A DNA stretch of 23,008 nt from CAZNMF01 sp035547155 (GTDB lineage: Bacteria; Acidobacteriota; Vicinamibacteria; Vicinamibacterales; SCN-69-37): assembly GCA_035547155.1 (NCBI GenBank), contig DASZVJ010000221.1, forward strand, positions 1 to 23,008, in the 5' to 3' direction. The position numbers were made by a program, and so were the translations under genes. The notes beneath the pieces are model-generated. The model was not told the DNA's origin. It was given only the letters and a program-made list of their open reading frames with translations, and ran no database searches. Positions 6,069-12,797 of this stretch are shown piece after piece. Positions within the stretch are counted from its first letter, which is position 1. The number at the start of each line of letters is the position of its first letter.

Positions 6069-7320
6069 GCAGACTGCGTCCCTTGACGTGCTCGAGCTCG
6101 TCCTTCGTCATGACGTCCGTCTTGTCCGCGAAATATCCTGCAGCCTTCTTCGCTTCCATCTCGACCGAGGCGTCTGCGGGAATCAGGTTCGGCGGAATCT
6201 CGTGCCGCGATTTGACCGCGATGCCCGACGCGACGATCGCATCGTGCTTCATGTTCGACATGGAGATGAGGTTGTCGATGCGCTGTACGCCCATCCAGTG
6301 CAGCGCGTCGGGCATCAGCTCCTGCAGCCGCATGTCCTGCACGCCGGCCACGCATTCGGTGCGATGGAAGTAGGTTGCCGCGCTGTCGCCGCCTTCCTGC
6401 CGTTTGCGCGCGTTGTAGACGAGGAACTTCGTGACCTCGCCGAGCGCACGGCCCTCCTTGCGGTAGTAGACGACGTAGCCGAGGCCGCCGCGCTGCGCGG
6501 TCCGAATCGCCTCTTCGATGCCATGGATGAGATACGGCCGGCACGTGCAGATGTCCGATCCGAACACGTCCGAGCCGTTGCACTCGTCGTGCACGCGGCA
6601 CGTGAGCTCGACGTCCTGACGGCCGATGAGCGATGCGTCTCCGAAGATGTAGATCGACGTGCTGCCGATCGGCGGCAGCATGACGACGAGATCCGGCCGC
6701 GTGATGAGCTCCGGAAACATGCCTCCGGTCTCTTCGAACAGGAACTGACGCAGCGTCATCTCGTCGACGTGGAAGCGCTGCGCGATGCCCGGCAGATACC
6801 AGACCGGCTCGATCGCGGCTTTCGTGACGAAGACGTCGCCGGTCGGCTTGACGACCGTTCCGTCCTTTCGGATCCTGCCCAGCTCGATCGCGTCGTCGAG
6901 CTCGGCCATCTTGAGGTGCGCGCGCGTAACCGCAATCGTCGGACGGATGTCCATCCCGCGCGCCAGCTCGGCCGCGAACACCTCGTGGACTTTGTGTCCC
7001 CACGGATCGAGCGAGACGATCTTCGACGGGTCGCTCCACGACGGGAACGGTCCGATCGTCGCGACCGGATCGGTGTTCGTCAGATCGGGCCGATGATCCG
7101 GATCCATCTGTCCCGCCGCCATCGCGAGCGCGCGATAGATCGTGTAGCTGCCGCTGTGCGATCCGATCGCGTTGCGCTGCAGCTTGTTCGTGAACGTCGC
7201 GATGACCGGCCCGCGCCGTCGGGGATCCGGATGGCCCCACTCGATGGCCGGACTTTCCTTGTAGATGAAATGCGGATGCGACGTCAGCACGATGTGCGAC
7301 TTGCGCGTGGCATGTGACAT
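6061..7320 (-). CDS. urc1: URC1: GTP-cyclohydrolase-II-like enzyme of uracil catabolism
   Basis: 418 residues from the ATG at 7320 (MSHATRKSHIVLTSHPHF). The C-terminal half is a RibA-type domain. The zinc ligands are present as Cys247 (RVHDEC) and Cys258/Cys260 (SDICTC), the RQEGR-type loop is RKEGR (287-291), and the KxxxY tyrosine is Tyr302 (KFLVY). Ordinary RibA is ~200 residues; this protein has a further ~220-residue N-terminal region (for example NAIGSHSGSYTIYRALAMAAG), the Urc1 layout. With urc4 and upp directly downstream, it is better read as the ring-opening enzyme acting after UMP formation than as riboflavin biosynthesis. No other riboflavin gene is present. A weak AAGGT lies 10 bases upstream, and TATTCT at 7367-7362 (minus strand) is a possible -10 box. 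Confidence 0.87.
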   Translation of the reverse strand: MSHATRKSHIVLTSHPHFIYKESPAIEWGHPDPRRRGPVIATFTNKLQRNAIGSHSGSYTIYRALAMAAGQMDPDHRPDLTNTDPVATIGPFPSWSDPSKIVSLDPWGHKVHEVFAAELARGMDIRPTIAVTRAHLKMAELDDAIELGRIRKDGTVVKPTGDVFVTKAAIEPVWYLPGIAQRFHVDEMTLRQFLFEETGGMFPELITRPDLVVMLPPIGSTSIYIFGDASLIGRQDVELTCRVHDECNGSDVFGSDICTCRPYLIHGIEEAIRTAQRGGLGYVVYYRKEGRALGEVTKFLVYNARKRQEGGDSAATYFHRTECVAGVQDMRLQELMPDALHWMGVQRIDNLISMSNMKHDAIVASGIAVKSRHEIPPNLIPADASVEMEAKKAAGYFADKTDVMTKDELEHVKGRSLHE

Positions 7321-7402
7321 GGGACCAGACCTTCCGGACGGCGGCCGGCGAGAACACACCTAGAATAGCGCGCCGGCGGTGGTGTCGGGACGGCATGTGC
7401 AC

Positions 7403-7430
7403 CGTAGGGGCGGGCCTTGTGGCCGCCCGG
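7403..7430. repeat. GTAGGGGC-type dispersed palindromic repeat, single copy
   Basis: The sequence begins CGTAGGGGCGGGCCTTGTGG and ends GCCGCCCGG. It matches the arms of the paired copies at 10471-10529 and 12148-12231. Internally it can fold, for example GGCC-TTGT-GGCC at 7413-7424. It lies in the divergent gap between urc1 and padR 2. Confidence 0.65.
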
Positions 7431-7435
7431 CCTCA

Positions 7436-7448
7436 TTTGTTATACAAA
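7436..7448 (+). promoter_or_regulatory. Inverted repeat overlapping promoter and ribosome site of padR 2
   Basis: TTTGT-TAT-ACAAA is a perfect 13-bp dyad ending 8 bases before the ATG at 7456. It contains TTATAC/TATACA, a good -10-like sequence, and runs into the ribosome site AAAGG (7446-7450). A repressor bound here would block both transcription start and ribosome access. Self-regulation by the adjacent PadR is the obvious guess. If TATACA really is the -10 box, the transcript would be almost leaderless and could not carry the whole AAAGG, so the two readings partly compete. Confidence 0.45.
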
Positions 7449-7455
7449 GGCGAAA

Positions 7456-7791
7456 ATGAAAGGCGATCACGTCGGAGAGTTCGAGGAACTGGTCCTGCTG
7501 GCGCTGCACGGGCTGCGCGGCCAGGCGTACGGCGTGTCGATCCAGCAGTTGCTCGAGAGGGAGACGCAGCGCCGCGTCTCACTCGGCGCCGTCTACGCTG
7601 CGCTGGAGCGCCTCGAAAGCAAAGGCCTTGCACAATCGACCTCGGCGCCGGGCACGCCGATGCGCGGCGGCCGCTCGCGGCGTCTGTTCGAGTTGACGGC
7701 CGACGGTCTTCGCTCGCTCGAGGCGATGCGGCGCGTGCGCGAACGGCTGTACGGCATCGCGCGCCTGCGGCCGATCAAGGGGCGCATATGA
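7456..7791 (+). CDS. PadR-family transcriptional regulator 2, paired with ADOP permease
   Basis: A 111-residue winged-helix regulator. GEFEELVLLALHGLRGQAYG (residues 6-25) opens the DNA-binding domain. RRVSLGAVYAALERLESKGL carries the recognition helix and GGRSRRLFELTADGLRSLEA the wing. The ATG at 7456 is preceded by AAAGG with 5-nt spacing; further codons upstream in frame lie in the repeat and promoter and were rejected. Its TGA overlaps the permease ATG (ATGA), so the two are translationally coupled. It is only distantly similar to the PadR at 3154-3477, so the two modules are not recent duplicates. Confidence 0.92.
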   Translation: MKGDHVGEFEELVLLALHGLRGQAYGVSIQQLLERETQRRVSLGAVYAALERLESKGLAQSTSAPGTPMRGGRSRRLFELTADGLRSLEAMRRVRERLYGIARLRPIKGRI

Positions 7792-10445
7792 CGGCCCGGC
7801 GCACCGACGGTCCGCCGGATGCGTGGCTCGCGCTCGTTCGCCGGCTCGTGCCGGCGCATCGCCGTGAGGAAGTCGTCGGCGATCTCGTCGAGCTCTGGCG
7901 TCTGCGCGCGACCGCAGGCACACGCCTTCGCGGTCTGCGCTTCTGGCTCGATGCCTGGTCCATTGCCCGGCACACCGGGCGCGTCCCACCTACATTCACC
8001 GAAAGGACCACGACGATGGAGCTGTTGCTGACCGACGTGAAGACGGCGCTGCGCGGCCTGCGCTCGAGCATGGGCACGACGCTGCTGGCGTTCGGCATCC
8101 TCGCGGTGACCATCGCCGCCGGTACCATCACCTTCTCCGTCGTCGATGCCGTCGCGATCCGGCCGCTGCCGTTCGCGGCGCCGAACGAGCTGGTGTCCGT
8201 ACAACGGCTCCTGAAGATCTGGGCGACGCCGCAGTCCGTCGCATCGCAGGACTACTTCAACTGGCTGGAGCATACGTCCTCGTTTACGGCGATCGGTGCA
8301 TCACGATTCGATTCGCTTGCCTTCGACATCGGCGGCGTTCATGGGACGGCAGGAACGGCACGCGTCACCGCGAACCTCTTCGACGTGCTCGGCGTAAAGG
8401 CCGCGCACGGTCGACTCTTTCGTCCGGGCGACGACGAGCCAGGCCATGACGACGTGATCGTCCTGAGCCACGTCTTCTGGACACAACATCTCGCGGCAGA
8501 TCCATCCGTCATTGGTCGACGGGTACCATTCGATGGACACCTCCGCGAGATTGTCGGCGTCATGCCCGCCGGCGTCTCGTTTCCCATTTCCGCGTTCAGA
8601 CCGCCCGATGTCTATGTGCCCTACGTGGCCACGACCGACGAGCGCTCGCCCGCACTTGGAAATCGCGAGTTCGCCCTGTACGTTGTCGGCCGGCTCGAGC
8701 CCTATACGACGCTGGCGGCAGCACGTGCCGATCTCGAGCATGCCTCTACCGCCATGATCAGTGCGTTTCCGCAGGCCATGGAACAGGACTCGACGCTCGT
8801 CGTGTCGTCACTGCAGGATCGCGTGATCGGGCCGGCCAAGCAGTGGCTCTATCTCGTGCTCATCGCTGTGGCCGTCGTGCTGGTCATCGCCTGTCTCAAC
8901 GTCGCCAATCTCCTCCTCGCGCGCACGGCCGTTCGCACGCGCGAGATGGCGACGCGTCTCGCGCTCGGTGCCTCTCGAGGCCGGTTGGCACGCGTCCTCT
9001 TGATAGAAGGCACGATGCTCGCGCTCGTCTCGGCCGCGGCGGGCGTCGGCGTCTCGTTCTGGGGCGTGTCGATCGCCAAGGCGAGCCTTCCGGCGAGTCT
9101 GGCTCGCACGTCGGGCATCGCCGTCGACCTGCGCGTGCTCGTCGTGTCGATTGCAGTCGCCATGCTGTGCGGCTTGCTTTTCGCAAGCGCACCGGCGTGG
9201 TGGTCGTCGCGCAGCGATCTGGCTGCATCGATGCGGACAGGAAACGCCGGATCGGTTGGCGCTGGACGGTCGCGCTCGTTCAAGACGTTTCTCGTCGTCG
9301 AGATGACGTTCGTCTCGGTCCTGCTCGTGGCCAGCGCGCTGCTCGTCACGAGCTTCATTCGTATCACCACCGCCGATCTCGGCTTCGATCGGCGGAACGT
9401 CGTGACCTATTCCATCGACAAACCGCTGGGCTCGATGCCGGAAGCTGATCAGCAGCTTGCTGCGCACGCGTTCCTCACAGATCTCTTCGATCGCGTGCGT
9501 CATACGCCCGGGGTGAAGGATGCCGCACTTATCTATAACGGCCTGCCGCTATCTGGGGGAAGCGCCCAGTATTCGATTGCTGTTCCAGGTCAGTCGAACA
9601 AGCTGCTCATGGATGCTCACCAGGTGACCCCTGGCTACTTCTCGACGATGGCCATCCAGCTCCTGCGCGGCAGAGTTTTCGCGGAATCCGATACGGCGGG
9701 CACAGCGCCGGTCGCCGTCATCAATGACGTTGCTGCGCGGACGGTCTTTGGGAGCGACGAGGTCGTCGGCCGAACCTTCACCTTCCGCGGATCGACAACG
9801 ATCGTCGGCGTGGTTCGAAGCGTACGCGCGGACGGTCCGGAAATCGACGTGCGGCCGGAGATATACGTGCCGATCGCACAGAGCCCGATGATGTCTCGCG
9901 GTAGCGTGCGCGGCCATCTCGTCGTGCGCGTCAACAACACCTCGAACGCGGAAACGACTGCGGTCGGCAGTGCCATCCAGCCTCTCCTGAATACGCCGAG
10001 AGCGCCGATGCCGGAGATTGTCGACGATGCCTTCCGCCGTCTCACCGCCGATCGCCGCTTCAACGCCGGCGTCATGGCGATCTTCGGCGCGATCGCGATC
10101 CTCATCGGCGCGATCGGCATCTACGGCACGATGGCGTTCCTGGTTGCGCAGCGCGTGCGCGAGATCGGCGTGCGCGTGGCGCTCGGCGCGACGCCGTCGC
10201 GCGTCATGCGGACCGTGATCCGCGACGCGAGCTGGTGCGTGCTGCTCGGGCTCGTCGTCGGCCTCGCCTCCGCGCGCGCCGTGTCGAGCCTGTTCACGTC
10301 GCTCGTCTTCGGCGTGACGCCGACGAGTCCGTCCATCTACATCGGCGTCGCCGCGCTCCTCGTCATCGTCGGCATCGCCGCCGCGCTCGTGCCTGCACGC
10401 CGCGCGGCGCGTCTGGATCCGCTCGTCGCGCTGCGGACGGAATAG
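7788..10445 (+). CDS. ADOP-family orphan ABC-type permease 2 (MacB/FtsX-like)
   Basis: 885 residues. A cytoplasmic prefix (~1-75, WLALVRRLVPAHRREEVVGDL) comes before the MacB-like permease repeat starting near MELLLTDVKTALRGLRSS. The first membrane helix is at ~95-118, followed by a periplasmic domain and the loop TREMATRLALGASRGRLARV. A second FtsX repeat ends with VREIGVRVALGATPSRVM and the family tail PARRAARLDPLVALRTE. There is no ATP-binding domain and no ATPase gene next door. The start is the ATG overlapping the padR stop. The prefix differs from those of the permease at 521-3151 and the relic at 364-513, so the window shows three prefix types. Transport substrate is unknown; export of toxic or envelope compounds under PadR control is the usual inference. 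Confidence 0.92.
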   Translation: MTARRTDGPPDAWLALVRRLVPAHRREEVVGDLVELWRLRATAGTRLRGLRFWLDAWSIARHTGRVPPTFTERTTTMELLLTDVKTALRGLRSSMGTTLLAFGILAVTIAAGTITFSVVDAVAIRPLPFAAPNELVSVQRLLKIWATPQSVASQDYFNWLEHTSSFTAIGASRFDSLAFDIGGVHGTAGTARVTANLFDVLGVKAAHGRLFRPGDDEPGHDDVIVLSHVFWTQHLAADPSVIGRRVPFDGHLREIVGVMPAGVSFPISAFRPPDVYVPYVATTDERSPALGNREFALYVVGRLEPYTTLAAARADLEHASTAMISAFPQAMEQDSTLVVSSLQDRVIGPAKQWLYLVLIAVAVVLVIACLNVANLLLARTAVRTREMATRLALGASRGRLARVLLIEGTMLALVSAAAGVGVSFWGVSIAKASLPASLARTSGIAVDLRVLVVSIAVAMLCGLLFASAPAWWSSRSDLAASMRTGNAGSVGAGRSRSFKTFLVVEMTFVSVLLVASALLVTSFIRITTADLGFDRRNVVTYSIDKPLGSMPEADQQLAAHAFLTDLFDRVRHTPGVKDAALIYNGLPLSGGSAQYSIAVPGQSNKLLMDAHQVTPGYFSTMAIQLLRGRVFAESDTAGTAPVAVINDVAARTVFGSDEVVGRTFTFRGSTTIVGVVRSVRADGPEIDVRPEIYVPIAQSPMMSRGSVRGHLVVRVNNTSNAETTAVGSAIQPLLNTPRAPMPEIVDDAFRRLTADRRFNAGVMAIFGAIAILIGAIGIYGTMAFLVAQRVREIGVRVALGATPSRVMRTVIRDASWCVLLGLVVGLASARAVSSLFTSLVFGVTPTSPSIYIGVAALLVIVGIAAALVPARRAARLDPLVALRTE

Positions 10446-10470
10446 ACGAAACACCTGTCCCTGTCCGTCC

Positions 10471-10529
10471 CGTAGGGGCTGCTCTCGTGGCGGCCCGACG
10501 ACCGGGCGCCCACAAGGGGCGCCCCTACG
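10471..10529. repeat. GTAGGGGC-type repeat pair forming an imperfect inverted repeat
   Basis: The left arm (10471-10497, starting CGTAGGGGCTGC) and right arm (10502-10529, ending GGGGCGCCCCTACG) face each other with GTAGGGG on the outside and a 4-nt centre. The right arm can also fold alone: GGGCGCC...GGCGCCC (10504-10524). It follows the permease stop by 25 bp and precedes the MocR-type gene, so as RNA it could act as a 3'-end hairpin. No U-tract follows. Confidence 0.7.
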
Positions 10530-10635
10530 GCCAGCGCGGAGCTCGACGTCCGTGGCCCGTAACCCGCCCCGCGATTGGTGTCATCGTCCGTCGCTTCAGA
10601 TACGATCTCAGTCAGTCCACTTCACAGAGCCTCAG

Positions 10636-12189
10636 ATGCGTCCGTCGCCCGCGAAGAGCCCGTTCATCCACATCGATCCACGGCGGCCGGACGGTTTGCA
10701 GACGCAGATTTATCAGGCCATCCGCCGCGCGATTCTCGACGGCACGGTCGCGCCTGGTGCGCGGCTGCTGTCGTCGCGCGCGCTCGCCGACGACCTCGGC
10801 GTCTCACGAACGACGACCCTGCTGGCATATGAGCAGCTGACGGCGGAAGGCTATCTGACCGCGCGTCACGGCGCCGGGACCTTCGTCGGCCACGAGCTGC
10901 CAGATGATCTGCCGATCGTTCGCGCGCAGACGGTGCGTGAGGCCGCGACGCATCCGCCGCTGTCAGCGCGCGGACGGCAGTTGGCCGCGCTGCCCGCCGC
11001 AGCTCGTCGAATTCCTGGTCCGCCGCGTTCGTTCCGCCTCGGCATTCCCGCGATCGATCGGTTTCCACATCGGCTCTGGACGCAGCTCGTCACCCGTCGT
11101 CTACGCCGCGCGACGCTCGCGCAGCTCGACTACGGCGATCCCGCCGGCCAGCTCCCGTTGCGCGAGGCCATCGCCGCGCACGTCAGCGCCTCGCGCGGGA
11201 CGACGTGCACGGCCGATCAAGTGCTGATCGTCGCGGGCGCGCAGCGCGGGCTCGAGCTGATTGCACGCACGCTGCTCGACACCGGCGACGAGGTCGCGAT
11301 CGAAGAGCCCGGCTACCCTGGCGCGTGGAGCGCGTTCGTCGAGGCCGGCGCGACGCTGCGGCCGGTACGCGTCGACGAGCACGGCTTCGACGTCGCGACC
11401 CTCGATCGCGCGCGCCGGCGCTCGCCGAAACTGGTGTACGTCACACCCTCACACCAGTTTCCGCTCGGCGTGACGATGAACCTGCCGCGCCGGCTCGCGC
11501 TGCTGCGTTGGGCGCGCGAGCGCGGCGTATGGATCGTCGAGGACGACTACGACAGCGAGTATCGCTACGGCACGCGGCCAGTGCCCTGCCTGCACGGACT
11601 CTCGGCCGACGGGCGTGTGATCTACGTCGGCACGTTCAGCAAGACGCTGTTTCCGTCGCTGCGCCTGGGATTCGTGATTGTGCCGGCCGATCTGCACCGC
11701 ACGTTCGTTGCGATTCGCAGCGCGTCGGATCTCCATCCGCCGGCGATCGATCAGCTCGTCGTCGCCGATCTCATCGCCGACGGCCACTACGATCGTCATC
11801 TGCGCCGTATGCGCGCGGCGTGCCGCGAGCGCCTGGACGCGCTCGCGCACGCGATTCGACGTTATGCGTCTGGCGCGCTGCATCTACGTCAAGTGCAGAC
11901 TGGTCTGCACGCCATTGTCGACGTCGCGCCCGACATCGATCTCGACCGGCTCGTCGTCGAAGCCGTTGCCAATGGCGTCGAGCTGATGCCGCTGTCGGCG
12001 TATTTCCTGGAACGCGCCGCCGCGCCGCAGGCAATCGTCCTTGGATTCGGCGGCGTCGATCCACATGCGATCGATCGCGGCATGCAGAATCTGATACGCG
12101 CAATCGAGGCGAGCCGCATGATCGCGACGAAGAATCGAACGGGCCGGGCCGCCACAAGGGCGGCCCCTACGACATTTCGTAGCCCGTAG
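10636..12189 (+). CDS. MocR/PdxR-type regulator: GntR winged helix fused to aminotransferase domain
   Basis: 517 residues. The GntR-type DNA-binding domain covers ~15-85 (GLQTQIYQAIRRAILDG, RLLSSRALADDLGVSRTT, AYEQLTAEGYLTARHGAGT). A fold-type I aminotransferase domain runs from ~130 to 500. Its PLP-binding features are all present: YGDPAGQLPLREAIA (166-180), EDDYDSEYRYG (302-312), and the Schiff-base lysine Lys336 in GTFSKTLFPSLRLGF. Such proteins sense PLP or amino-acid adducts and usually control neighbouring genes (pdxST, GABA or taurine use), but no such target is adjacent here. The ATG at 10636 was chosen because the domain begins shortly after; its ribosome site is poor. The last residues (505-512 and beyond) are encoded by a GTAGGGGC repeat arm and are probably not functional. 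Confidence 0.9.
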   Translation: MRPSPAKSPFIHIDPRRPDGLQTQIYQAIRRAILDGTVAPGARLLSSRALADDLGVSRTTTLLAYEQLTAEGYLTARHGAGTFVGHELPDDLPIVRAQTVREAATHPPLSARGRQLAALPAAARRIPGPPRSFRLGIPAIDRFPHRLWTQLVTRRLRRATLAQLDYGDPAGQLPLREAIAAHVSASRGTTCTADQVLIVAGAQRGLELIARTLLDTGDEVAIEEPGYPGAWSAFVEAGATLRPVRVDEHGFDVATLDRARRRSPKLVYVTPSHQFPLGVTMNLPRRLALLRWARERGVWIVEDDYDSEYRYGTRPVPCLHGLSADGRVIYVGTFSKTLFPSLRLGFVIVPADLHRTFVAIRSASDLHPPAIDQLVVADLIADGHYDRHLRRMRAACRERLDALAHAIRRYASGALHLRQVQTGLHAIVDVAPDIDLDRLVVEAVANGVELMPLSAYFLERAAAPQAIVLGFGGVDPHAIDRGMQNLIRAIEASRMIATKNRTGRAATRAAPTTFRSP

Positions 12190-12231
12190 TCCGTCGCCTG
12201 ACGCCTCCGTAGGGGCCGCCCTTGTGGCGGC
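12148..12231. terminator. Perfect 24-bp inverted repeat (GTAGGGGC family) at convergent gene ends
   Basis: Arms at 12148-12171 (ending GGCGGCCCCTACG) and 12208-12231 (starting CGTAGGGGCCGCC) are exact reverse complements around a 36-nt centre. Here GTAGGGG lies on the inside, opposite to the pair at 10471-10529. Each arm also folds alone (GCCGCC-ACAAG-GGCGGC). It spans the 3' end of the MocR gene (stop at 12187-12189) and ends five bases from the convergent membrane-protein stop, so a bidirectional terminator or mRNA-stabilising role is plausible. There are no U-tracts. It is also a repeat element. Confidence 0.6.
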
Positions 12232-12235
12232 AGCG

Positions 12236-12718
12236 TTACGGTTGTCTCGGTGCCACGCGCGAGGCGATGAGCGCGGTCGGCAGTCCAATCCCAAACGCGT
12301 GGATGAGGAGCCCGTTCGTCGTGCCGAACGCGGTGAATGGCGGCACGACACCAATCGCCGACAACGGAATGACGACGAGATTCATGACGAAGAACGCGAC
12401 GACGCCGTAGAGCGGACCGTAGACGAACGGCCGTCGCTTCAACACTGGCAGCAGCCAGTGGCTGATGACGACGTACGTCGTGACGATGCCGAGCGCGACG
12501 GTGTAGTGCAGGACAACGCCGAGGATCGCGACAGGCGTTCCGCCCGTGGCCGCGCGACTACCGAGCACGCCACTCGCAATCGTCCGAAAGATCCGCGCGG
12601 GCGTGGCGCCTGAACGCAGACCGAAGACGACGATCGCGTCCAGCGCGTCGAGCGTGCCGACGATCAGCGTGCCGATGAGAATGGCGCGAGCGACGATGAG
12701 CGACGACGAATTGCGCAT
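12236..12718 (-). CDS. Four-helix integral membrane protein of unknown function
   Basis: 160 residues with hydrophobic stretches at ~10-32, 64-88, 98-122 and 128-152, and a basic LKRRPF loop between the second and third. The first helix carries GTLDALDAIV and the last TNGLLIHAFGIGLPTALIA. This recalls small DUF1440/YagU-like membrane proteins, but I cannot confirm the family. It lies 79 bases downstream of the beta-glycosidase stop on the same strand and may be read from that transcript. It converges on the MocR gene through the inverted repeat. No function is assigned. Confidence 0.75.
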   Translation of the reverse strand: MRNSSSLIVARAILIGTLIVGTLDALDAIVVFGLRSGATPARIFRTIASGVLGSRAATGGTPVAILGVVLHYTVALGIVTTYVVISHWLLPVLKRRPFVYGPLYGVVAFFVMNLVVIPLSAIGVVPPFTAFGTTNGLLIHAFGIGLPTALIASRVAPRQP

Positions 12719-12797
12719 ACTATCCGCGCATCCTCGTCGAGCTCATGCACCTGCGGTAGATCCACAGCGCGCGCGATCCGTCGGGCCACTCGCGATC

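Noticed and set aside
6061..7320. Riboflavin-biosynthesis RibA
   Set aside because: The long N-terminal extension and the urc4-upp neighbours fit URC1; no other rib gene is present. The zinc and active-site residues alone do not separate the two.
6065..7402. 445-codon minus-strand frame and 435-codon plus-strand frame across urc1
   Set aside because: Both are arginine-rich shadows of urc1, which has a complete RibA-type active site.
8808..9503. Minus-strand frames of 170-230 codons inside ADOP permease 2
   Set aside because: No domains and biased composition; they lie wholly within a well-supported membrane protein.
10575..10606. Promoter TTGGTG/TACGAT before the mocR-type gene
   Set aside because: The spacing is 20 bp, and the shifted alternative GATACG (18 bp) is a poor -10 box; not strong enough to annotate.
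10471..12231. CRISPR array or insertion sequence formed by the GTAGGGGC repeats
   Set aside because: Spacing is irregular and very large, arms occur in both orientations, and there is no cas gene or transposase.
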